From assembly GCA_934437695.1 (NCBI GenBank), contig CAKSAW010000001.1, forward strand, positions 1-38,247: 38,247 bases of DNA, given 5' to 3'. Position 1 is the first letter of the stretch. Each line of letters opens with the position of its first letter. Positions 26,824-33,588 of this stretch are shown piece after piece. Both the position numbers and the translations under genes were made by a program. This stretch comes from an uncultured Blautia sp. (GTDB lineage Bacteria > Bacillota > Clostridia > Lachnospirales > Lachnospiraceae). A model generated the notes under the pieces. The model was not told the origin of the DNA. It saw only the letters and a program-made list of their open reading frames with translations, and searched no databases.

Positions 26824-26853
26824 AAATATTTTTGATAAAGACAGGTATACTTT
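26824..26853 (+). promoter_or_regulatory. SigE-like promoter of spoIIM
   Basis: AAATATT (26824-26830) and TATACTTT (26846-26853) with a 15-base spacer resemble the SigE pattern KMATATT-N14/15-CATACAMT, with 6/7 and 5/8 matches. It lies 36 bases before spoIIM, a gene read by SigE in B. subtilis. No SigA-type promoter is seen in the same gap. Confidence 0.45.
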
Positions 26854-26889
26854 GGGAAAAATATCAGTAAACTGGTACAGGGTGAGAGA

Positions 26890-27483
26890 ATGAAGAAAAG
26901 TAGAACAGGAAGCAGAAAATTTCCTGCCCTTATCTTATTTTTACTGGGATTTCTGGCAGGTAATCTGATACCCAATATTATCTGGAAAATAAAATGGAAG
27001 CAGAGGACATGGGCATCAGTATATTTCCTGAGTATATTTGCGGGAAAAAATTCAGGCAGTATGGAATATCTGAGTGAAATACTAAAATACAGAGGCTGTT
27101 TTTATCTGTTAAATGTAGTCTGTGGATTTTCGATTTTTGGCGCACCTCTTGCAGTTATAACACTTCTGGGGGCAGGGCTGTATACAGGGATTATTATGAC
27201 TGCCTCTATATTAGAGTTTGGATTCGCCGGCGGTGTGATCGGAATGGGGCTTTTGCTTCCTCAATATTTGTTTTATATTCCGGTCTGGCTGTACTCTATG
27301 GAACAGGAATGGATGATGTCGCTGGAAATATGGAAAAACCGTGGTCTGATATCTGGAAAAATAAGTACTTATTTAAAAAAAATGTGTATTGCAGCAGTGG
27401 GATATATGGTCGGAATACTTATTGAATGCTATGTAAATCCATGGATCGTGGGTATAATACTGGAATATATAAAAAATTTTTGA
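26890..27483 (+). CDS. spoIIM: Stage II sporulation protein M
   Basis: Integral membrane protein that with SpoIID and SpoIIP drives engulfment by septal peptidoglycan hydrolysis. The 197 residues contain about five hydrophobic segments; residues 11-28 (PALILFLLGFLAGNLIPN), the GCFYLLNVVCGFSIFGAPLAV block and LLLPQYLFYIPVWLYS are consistent with the SpoIIM family. It is set between rny and xerD and read alone. Identification rests on membrane topology, size and a few blocks, so it is good but not absolute. The candidate SigE promoter supports mother-cell expression. Confidence 0.82.
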   Translation: MKKSRTGSRKFPALILFLLGFLAGNLIPNIIWKIKWKQRTWASVYFLSIFAGKNSGSMEYLSEILKYRGCFYLLNVVCGFSIFGAPLAVITLLGAGLYTGIIMTASILEFGFAGGVIGMGLLLPQYLFYIPVWLYSMEQEWMMSLEIWKNRGLISGKISTYLKKMCIAAVGYMVGILIECYVNPWIVGIILEYIKNF

Positions 27484-27524
27484 AAGGTATATCTACTATA
27501 TTTAGTACTGGTTGTCATAAAATT

Positions 27525-27550
27525 TTCGACATATGGTATTTTATATCGAA
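27525..27550. promoter_or_regulatory. Candidate Spo0A boxes between spoIIM and xerD
   Basis: The - strand reads TGTCGAA at 27525-27531, an exact 0A-box core followed by an A/T-rich tail. The + strand has TATCGAA at 27544-27550, one mismatch. They lie about 40-60 bases upstream of the xerD -35. Whether they are bound is unknown. Confidence 0.35.
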
Positions 27551-27588
27551 AAAGCCCGAAATACCGCAGTTTGCGTTGAAAAAAAGGT

Positions 27589-27617
27589 TTGATTTTATGT
27601 AAAATAAACAGTATAAT
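27589..27617 (+). promoter_or_regulatory. SigA-type promoter of xerD
   Basis: TTGATT at 27589-27594, a 17-base spacer and perfect TATAAT at 27612-27617. The leader to the ATG at 27683 is about 60 bases. Confidence 0.72.
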
Positions 27618-27682
27618 ACATATACATTTTAGAAGCAGATGATTTGGTTTATCTGATAATAAGGGAACGGGAAGCGGAGAAT

Positions 27683-28567
27683 ATGGATATAGAAATAAGG
27701 GAATTTATTACATATCTGCATAATACAAAAAAGACATCAGTAAATACGGAAATCTCTTATCAGAGAGATCTGAAAAAAATGGCAGAATTTCTGGAAGACA
27801 GGGGAATCAGAAATTATAAAGATGTGAAGGAACTTGAACTTGAAGGGTATATCAGTTATATGGAACGGGAGAAGTTTGCGACATCTTCGATTTCCAGAAG
27901 TGTTGCATCTATGAGAGCATTCTTTCAGTATCTGTGGAAAGAAGGGGTGATCGAGAAGGATCCGGCTGATAATCTGAAACCTCCTAAGGTTGAGAAAAAA
28001 GCACCTGAGATACTTACGATAGAAGAAGTGGACAAATTGCTTCAGCAGCCGAAGCTGGATACGCCAAAGGGGATAAGAGATTCTGCGATGCTGGAATTGT
28101 TGTATGCGACTGGCATGCGTGTAAGCGAGATGCTCCATCTGCAGATTTTTGATGTGAATCTTCAGTTCGGATATGTAGTCTGTCATGAAAATGGAAAAGA
28201 GAGGATTATTCCGATAGGTCTTCCGTGTAAGAGAGCTATGGAACGGTATCTGGAAGCTGCCAGACCTGTTTTTGTGAAAGATGAGAAAGAAACAGCATTA
28301 TTTACAAATTGTTCAGGTAAAGCAATGAGCCGGCAGGGCTTCTGGAAAGTGTTAAAAGGATATGCTGATGATGCGGGGATCAAGAGAGATATTGCACCGC
28401 ACACATTAAGACATTCTTTTGCAGTACATATGCTGCAGAATGGCGCAGATATACGAAGTGTTCAGGAAATGCTGGGACATTCTGATATTTCCACTACGCA
28501 GGTTTATCTGGGAATGAATATGAATAAGATGAGAGATGTGTATATGAAAACACATCCACGTCATTAA
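27683..28567 (+). CDS. xerD: Tyrosine recombinase XerD
   Basis: Site-specific recombinase that with XerC resolves chromosome dimers at dif. From ATG 27683 (GGAGAAT upstream) it has 294 residues, close to the XerC/D norm. The N-terminal SAM-like DNA-binding domain covers about 1-95. The catalytic set is complete: Arg146 (ATGMRVSEM), Lys172, His240 and Arg243 (HTLRH), His266 (LGHSDIS) and Tyr275. An in-frame start at 27644 would add 13 unconserved residues. Single-copy context with housekeeping neighbours argues for XerD rather than an integrase. Confidence 0.93.
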   Translation: MDIEIREFITYLHNTKKTSVNTEISYQRDLKKMAEFLEDRGIRNYKDVKELELEGYISYMEREKFATSSISRSVASMRAFFQYLWKEGVIEKDPADNLKPPKVEKKAPEILTIEEVDKLLQQPKLDTPKGIRDSAMLELLYATGMRVSEMLHLQIFDVNLQFGYVVCHENGKERIIPIGLPCKRAMERYLEAARPVFVKDEKETALFTNCSGKAMSRQGFWKVLKGYADDAGIKRDIAPHTLRHSFAVHMLQNGADIRSVQEMLGHSDISTTQVYLGMNMNKMRDVYMKTHPRH

Positions 28568-28611
28568 ATCACAGGTATAGCAGCTGCTCTGTCTGCTGTA
28601 AGATCGTTATA

Positions 28612-28665
28612 AATGAAAAAGCTTCTGCAACCAGGTTTTAACTGGTCTGCAGAAGCTTTTTCATT
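28612..28665. terminator. Bidirectional terminator between convergent xerD and DAHP synthase genes
   Basis: AATGAAAAAGCTTCTGCA (28612-28629) and its exact complement (28648-28665) flank a second 5-base stem ACCAG/CTGGT with a 7-base loop and one bulged C. A and T runs at both sides let it stop transcription from either direction. Confidence 0.88.
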
Positions 28666-28715
28666 AGTTAGCAGAAAATTACTCCATAATGTTTCTATAA
28701 CATAAAAAATACGAA

Positions 28716-29747
28716 TCAACACATTTCGGCAATCGTATACAGAAGTTGTTCTGATTCTTCCCATCCGAGACACGGATCAGTGATGGATTTTCCGTATATA
28801 TGATCACAGCCAATCTTCTGATTGCCCGGTTCAATATAGCTCTCGATCATAAGTCCTTTGACAAGAGTGTGAAGCTCCGGATCTACAAGACGGCTGTGGA
28901 GAACTTCTTTTGCGATACGGACCTGCTGTTCATAATTTTTATTGGAGTTGGAATGATTGGTATCAACAATAACAGCAGGATTTTTAAGATTCTTTTCCTG
29001 GTATTTTTCACAGAGAAGACGAAGATCTTCATAATGATAATTCGGGATAGCCTCTCCATGTTTGTTTACAGCTCCGCGGAGAATGGTATGAGCCAGCTCA
29101 TTGCCTGTGGTTTTTACTTCCCAGCCCCTGTAGATGAAACGATGTCCACCCTGAGCAGCTACAACGGAGTTGAGCATAACAGAAAAATCACCGCTGGTCG
29201 GGTTTTTCATACCGGCAGGAACATTCATACCGCTGACAGTAAGGCGGTGCTGCTGATCTTCTACAGAACGTGCACCTACTGCAACATAAGAGAGCAAGTC
29301 TGAAAGATAACGGTAGTTTTCAGGATAAAGCATCTCATCGGCACATGTCATACCGCTGGTCTGGATCGCATGGATATGCATTTTACGGATGGCAACAAGG
29401 CCTGCAAGGAGGTTTGGCTGCTTTTCGGGATCCGGCTGATGAACCATACCCTTATAGCCTTCTCCGGTTGTTCTTGGTTTGTTTGTATACACACGTGGAA
29501 CAATCAGAACCTTGTCAGCTATTTTTTCCTGAACATTGCGTAATCTGGTAAGATAATCCAGAACAGCATCTTCATTATCTGCTGAGCAAGGACCGATGAT
29601 CGCAAGAAACTTATCAGATTTTCCGGTAAAGACATCACGCAGCTCTTTGTCTCTTGCGTCTTTAATGGCCTGAATTTCAGCATCAATGGGATATTGACTG
29701 CGAATTTCTTCAGGAGTTGGTAACTTTTTGATAAAATCGAATCCCAT
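28716..29747 (-). CDS. aroF: 3-deoxy-7-phosphoheptulonate (DAHP) synthase, type I AroF/G/H class
   Basis: First enzyme of the shikimate pathway, condensing phosphoenolpyruvate and erythrose 4-phosphate. From the ATG at 29747 (AAAGGAG just upstream on this strand) it has 343 residues, the size of E. coli AroF/G/H. Motifs: GPCSADN (52-58), KPRTTGEGYKG (90-100), GARSVEDQQHRL and VDTNHSNSNK. The frame could extend 15 residues upstream, but the ribosome site rules that out. It is the only aromatic gene here; no leader peptide or T-box was seen, so feedback inhibition is the likelier control. The letter of the gene symbol is arbitrary among aroF/G/H. Confidence 0.93.
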   Translation of the reverse strand: MGFDFIKKLPTPEEIRSQYPIDAEIQAIKDARDKELRDVFTGKSDKFLAIIGPCSADNEDAVLDYLTRLRNVQEKIADKVLIVPRVYTNKPRTTGEGYKGMVHQPDPEKQPNLLAGLVAIRKMHIHAIQTSGMTCADEMLYPENYRYLSDLLSYVAVGARSVEDQQHRLTVSGMNVPAGMKNPTSGDFSVMLNSVVAAQGGHRFIYRGWEVKTTGNELAHTILRGAVNKHGEAIPNYHYEDLRLLCEKYQEKNLKNPAVIVDTNHSNSNKNYEQQVRIAKEVLHSRLVDPELHTLVKGLMIESYIEPGNQKIGCDHIYGKSITDPCLGWEESEQLLYTIAEMC

Positions 29748-29794
29748 GGTTGTATCTCCTTTGTGTCTGTTTTTATTGCTTTTTTTCGGCATTT

Positions 29795-29823
29795 ATTATA
29801 AACCATTCTTATCTGAATGTCGA
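29795..29823 (-). promoter_or_regulatory. SigA-type promoter of the DAHP synthase gene
   Basis: On the - strand, TCGACA (29823-29818), a 17-base spacer and TATAAT (29800-29795). It lies in the 100-base gap after the SpoVB-like gene, so aroF can be expressed independently. Confidence 0.68.
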
Positions 29824-29847
29824 TAGCCAAAAAAATTCTGATAAACA

Positions 29848-31161
29848 TTATTTCTTTTGCTGCAGCTGGAAACTGTGTAGAAGGCTAAGGATTACCTCAC
29901 TGCAGAGAATACCATAGAGATAACCACGGATTCCCAGGACAGGGATCATAAACAGTACGAAAAAAATACGGATACAGATGCTGATCACGCTGTGCAGCAG
30001 ACAGATACCGGATTTTCCCATTCCGTTGAGTACGCTTGTCAAGGTTGTATTCAGATACAGAAAAGGACAGATATATGCCATGGTATGTATATAAATTCCT
30101 GCAGTCTGGCTGTGAAACAAAAAAATCCCGAGAAATTCTCCCAGAAACAGAAAAAAGATCATGCAAAATCCACCAAGCAACAAACAATACCGATAAATTT
30201 TCCGAATCACATATTGTATCCGTTTTTTATATCCCAGAGTCTGCAATTCTGTAATTGATGGAAGGAGCATTACTGCTGCTGAGTTTGTGAGTGTAGCAGG
30301 AAAAAGGATAAGTGGAAGTGCCATTCCGGTAAAAACACCGTAGATACTCAGAGCGTCCTCCGGAATGATCCCGGACATCTGTAATCTGGCTGGTATCAGG
30401 ATCACCTCAATACTGCCGAGAAGAGTTAGCAATATTTTGTTTATGGTAAGAGGAATGGAAATATGACTAAGTTTGCTGAGAACAGACAGTGGATTTTTTA
30501 TATTCCGGAAGGTATAATGAGTTTTTTTAAAATGTATACTGACGGCAAAAAGAGAAATGAAGGAGGATGCAGCTTCGCCGATAAGATTTCCGCCAACTGC
30601 AATTGCCGGTGTAATACTGCGTTTCTGCGAGATGCAGATAAGATAGAGCATATAACAGCCACCTATGCGGAAAAACTGTTCCAGAAGCTGGACTGCGGCA
30701 GGAAACCCTGCATATTTTCTGCCAAAATAATAACTGTTTACGCATGTGTGAAAAGTACTCAGAGGAATACTGGGAGAAAGAATCCGTATCAGATGTGCTG
30801 TCTGTGGCTCTTTCAGGATCTGTACTGCCCAGAAATCTGCATGACTGTAAAGAAGCCAGGAAAGCAGCAGAGAGACAGTGACAGAAAATGTAGTTCCTGC
30901 AACAAAGTAATCTGCAGTATGGTGTCCGGGAATTTTTTGTGCTTTTTCTGATGCAGTGAGGCGGGAAATAGCAGTCTGGATACCGGAAGCACAGACAGAC
31001 ATTACAAGAAGCTGCAGAGGAATCACAAGCTGAAAAATACCAAGACCATGTGCACCAATCGTGTGTGACAGGAATATTCTGTAGAAGAACCCCATGAGTC
31101 TGCTGAGCAGACCGGTAAAGGTAAGAAGCAAGGTTCCCTTGATAAAAATTTTTTTTGACAT
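29848..31161 (-). CDS. SpoVB-family polysaccharide/lipid flippase (MOP superfamily)
   Basis: Polytopic membrane protein of the MATE/MOP exporter superfamily, close in pattern to SpoVB, which is needed for spore cortex synthesis in B. subtilis and thought to flip lipid-linked precursors. From the ATG at 31161 it has 437 residues and about 12 membrane segments. The N-terminus MSKKIFIKGTLLLTFTGLL and the following GFFYRIFLSHTIGAHGLGIFQLV block are characteristic. No good ribosome site precedes this ATG; the frame stays open upstream to 31269, so the start is uncertain. It could also be a MurJ-like or teichoic-acid flippase. Confidence 0.82.
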   Translation of the reverse strand: MSKKIFIKGTLLLTFTGLLSRLMGFFYRIFLSHTIGAHGLGIFQLVIPLQLLVMSVCASGIQTAISRLTASEKAQKIPGHHTADYFVAGTTFSVTVSLLLSWLLYSHADFWAVQILKEPQTAHLIRILSPSIPLSTFHTCVNSYYFGRKYAGFPAAVQLLEQFFRIGGCYMLYLICISQKRSITPAIAVGGNLIGEAASSFISLFAVSIHFKKTHYTFRNIKNPLSVLSKLSHISIPLTINKILLTLLGSIEVILIPARLQMSGIIPEDALSIYGVFTGMALPLILFPATLTNSAAVMLLPSITELQTLGYKKRIQYVIRKIYRYCLLLGGFCMIFFLFLGEFLGIFLFHSQTAGIYIHTMAYICPFLYLNTTLTSVLNGMGKSGICLLHSVISICIRIFFVLFMIPVLGIRGYLYGILCSEVILSLLHSFQLQQKK

Positions 31162-31216
31162 AATATCTGCAAATATAACCATAACACTTTTATAGCAATA
31201 TATGTGCAAAACAGCC

Positions 31217-31245
31217 TTGACAGAACAGTTTCTTTCTGGTAAAGT
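31217..31245 (+). promoter_or_regulatory. SigA-type promoter of the iscR-nifS-nifU genes
   Basis: TTGACA at 31217-31222, a 17-base spacer and TAAAGT at 31240-31245, in the 133-base divergent gap between the SpoVB-like gene and iscR. No IscR operator could be identified with confidence. Confidence 0.68.
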
Positions 31246-31294
31246 AAACATGAAATCCGAGGAAAACACTGGGAATTAAAAACGAGGTGAGAAA

Positions 31295-31771
31295 ATGAAA
31301 CTCTCAACAAGAGCCCGTTATGGCTTGAAAGCACTGATAGATCTTGGTTTACACAGTGAGAATGAAGCGGTATCGTTACAGAGCATTGCAGAGAGACAGG
31401 ATATTTCCACAAGCTACCTTGAACAGCTTATGGCCATGCTCAAGAAAGCAGGTCTGGTAAAGAGCAGCAGAGGTGCTTACGGCGGATACCAGCTTGGCAA
31501 GCCGGCAGATGAGATTTCAGTCGGTGAGGTCCTGCGTGTGCTGGAGGGAAGTCTGGAAGCGGCAGCCTGTCCTGGGATTGAGAATGACGGAACCTGCCAT
31601 GGCAGTGATGTGTGTGTGGCAAAACTCGTCTGGAAGAGAATCAATGACAGCATTACAAATGCTGTAGATACCCTGATGCTTGGCCAGCTGATTGAGGAAA
31701 GCAAAAGAGTACATGAAGAAAAAATGGAAAGTCCGGGCATGAAAGTAAATGGGTCGGACATACTTAAATAA
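31295..31771 (+). CDS. iscR: Rrf2 family regulator, IscR-like Fe-S sensor
   Basis: Winged-helix regulator that probably senses Fe-S cluster status and controls the desulfurase/scaffold genes after it. The 158 residues begin MKLSTRARYGLKALIDLGL, typical of Rrf2 proteins, with the recognition helix ISTSYLEQLMAMLKKAGLV. Three cysteines, Cys92, Cys101 and Cys107, sit where IscR binds its [2Fe-2S] cluster (spacing C-X8-C-X5-C instead of C-X5-C-X5-C). GAGGTGAG precedes the ATG. It could equally be named as a CymR relative, but the cysteines and neighbours favour IscR. Confidence 0.9.
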   Translation: MKLSTRARYGLKALIDLGLHSENEAVSLQSIAERQDISTSYLEQLMAMLKKAGLVKSSRGAYGGYQLGKPADEISVGEVLRVLEGSLEAAACPGIENDGTCHGSDVCVAKLVWKRINDSITNAVDTLMLGQLIEESKRVHEEKMESPGMKVNGSDILK

Positions 31772-31788
31772 AACAGGAGGACAAGAAA

Positions 31789-32973
31789 ATGGGAAAAATG
31801 ATTTATCTGGACAATGCAGCAACAACTAAGACGGCACCTGAGGTTGTCCAGGCAATGCTGCCATATTTTTCAGAATATTATGGCAATCCGTCCAGTATTT
31901 ATGATTTTGCAGGTAAGAGCAAAGAGGCAGTTACAAATGCGAGAGAGCAGATTGCAGAAGTTCTTGGTGCGAAGAAAGAAGAAATTTATTTTACAGCAGG
32001 CGGTTCAGAGTCTGACAACTGGGCTTTGAAAGCTACTTTTGAAGCATATAAGGCAAAAGGAAACCATATCATCACAACAAAGATCGAGCATCATGCAATT
32101 CTTCATACATGTGAATATCTGGAGAAACGTGGCGCAAAGATCACATATGTAGATGTGGATGAGAACGGTATTGTAAAACTGGATGAGCTTGAGAAGGCTA
32201 TCACACCGGAGACAATACTGATCTCTGTAATGTTTGCCAATAATGAGATAGGTGCTATCCAGCCAATCAAAGAGATCGGACGTATTGCAAAAGAGCATGG
32301 GGTTCTTTTCCACACAGATGCTGTTCAGGCGTTTTGTCAGGTTCCGATCAATGTTGACGAGTGCAATATTGATATGTTAAGCTCCAGCGGACATAAGATC
32401 AATGGACCAAAAGGAATCGGTTTCCTTTATATCCGTAAAGGTGTAAAGATTCGTTCTTTTGTACATGGCGGTGCACAGGAGCGCAAACGTCGTGCTGGTA
32501 CAGAAAATGTACCGGGAATCGTTGGATACGGCGTTGCAGCAGCACGTGCAAATGCTTCCATGAAAGAACGTACTGAGAAGGAAATAGCAATCAGAGATCA
32601 TCTGATCCACAGGATTGAAACTGAGATTCCTTATGTTAAAGTAAATGGTGATCGTGTAAAACGTCTGCCAAACAATGTAAATGTCAGCTTTCAGTTTATA
32701 GAGGGTGAATCCCTTCTTCTGATGCTTGATAATTATGGAATCTGTGCATCCAGCGGATCTGCATGTACTTCAGGTTCTCTTGATCCGTCTCATGTACTTC
32801 TGGCAATCGGACTGCCACATGAGATCGCACATGGTTCTCTGCGTATGTCACTTGGAGAAGAGACAACAATGGAAGATGTGGACTTCACAGTAGACAGATT
32901 GAAAGAAATCGTAGCACACTTAAGAAGCATGTCTCCATTATATGAAGATTTCATGAAGAAACAGAATAAATAA
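31789..32973 (+). CDS. nifS: Cysteine desulfurase NifS/IscS family
   Basis: PLP enzyme that takes sulfur from cysteine for Fe-S clusters and thio-modification of tRNA. The 394 residues begin MGKMIYLDNAATT. Other motifs are HTDAVQAF, the PLP lysine in SSSGHKINGPKG (Lys203) and the mobile active-site Cys326 in CASSGSACTSGS; the short cysteine loop of class I (NifS/IscS) enzymes is present. AGGAGG lies about 8 bases before the ATG. It lies between iscR and nifU, the usual clostridial arrangement; an mnmA gene often follows in relatives but is absent here. Confidence 0.96.
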   Translation: MGKMIYLDNAATTKTAPEVVQAMLPYFSEYYGNPSSIYDFAGKSKEAVTNAREQIAEVLGAKKEEIYFTAGGSESDNWALKATFEAYKAKGNHIITTKIEHHAILHTCEYLEKRGAKITYVDVDENGIVKLDELEKAITPETILISVMFANNEIGAIQPIKEIGRIAKEHGVLFHTDAVQAFCQVPINVDECNIDMLSSSGHKINGPKGIGFLYIRKGVKIRSFVHGGAQERKRRAGTENVPGIVGYGVAAARANASMKERTEKEIAIRDHLIHRIETEIPYVKVNGDRVKRLPNNVNVSFQFIEGESLLLMLDNYGICASSGSACTSGSLDPSHVLLAIGLPHEIAHGSLRMSLGEETTMEDVDFTVDRLKEIVAHLRSMSPLYEDFMKKQNK

Positions 32974-33028
32974 TAGAACAGGATTAATGTTAATATAAAG
33001 AAAGTCAGGATAACGGGAGGAAATACAA

Positions 33029-33478
33029 ATGGCTTACAGTGAGAAAGTAATGGATCATTTTCAGCATCCGCGTAATGTTGGAGAAATAGAGAACGCAAGT
33101 GGTGTAGGTACAGTAGGAAATGCAAAATGTGGTGATATCATGAGAATTTTCCTTGATATCGATGACGAGACACATATCATCAAAGACTGCAAATTCAAAA
33201 CATTTGGATGTGGTGCAGCAGTTGCAACCAGCAGTATGGCAACAGAGATGGTAATGGGAAAAACTATTGAAGAGGCTATGGAAGTTACTAATAAGGCAGT
33301 TATGGAGGCTTTGGACGGACTTCCGCCTGTAAAAGTACACTGTTCTCTGCTTGCAGAGGAAGCAATCCATGCAGCTCTGTGGGATTATGCAGAAAAGCAT
33401 CACATTAAAATCGAAGGTCTTAAGAAACCGAAATCTGATATTCACGAAGGTGAAGAAGCAGAGGAAGAGGAATATTAA
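33029..33478 (+). CDS. nifU: Fe-S cluster assembly scaffold NifU/IscU family
   Basis: Scaffold on which new Fe-S clusters form with sulfur from NifS. The 149 residues have the IscU-type start YSEKVMDHFQHPRNVG, cluster ligands Cys34 and Asp36 (KCGD), Cys61 (FGCGAA) and Cys105 (HCSLLAEEA). It is the short NifU N-domain only, without the ferredoxin or Nfu domains of true NifU. The tail is strongly acidic (EEAEEEEY). GGGAGG precedes the ATG. Confidence 0.95.
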   Translation: MAYSEKVMDHFQHPRNVGEIENASGVGTVGNAKCGDIMRIFLDIDDETHIIKDCKFKTFGCGAAVATSSMATEMVMGKTIEEAMEVTNKAVMEALDGLPPVKVHCSLLAEEAIHAALWDYAEKHHIKIEGLKKPKSDIHEGEEAEEEEY

Positions 33479-33534
33479 TTATATTAAAAAAATCTGAATC
33501 TGTTTGTAATTTGAAATCGTTATGTATAAAGAAG

Positions 33535-33568
33535 GGGCGGATGATACTCATCATCTGCCCTGTGTTTT
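33535..33568 (+). terminator. Hairpin between nifU and the P-type ATPase, probable terminator
   Basis: GGGCGGATGAT (33535-33545) and ATCATCTGCCC (33550-33560) form an 11-base stem with one G-U pair and a 4-base loop, followed by the weak tract TGTGTTTTAT. It could end the iscR-nifS-nifU transcript or act as a leader hairpin for the ATPase, whose ribosome site begins about 16 bases later. Confidence 0.6.
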
Positions 33569-33588
33569 ATATTCTGCAGGAGGTAGAT

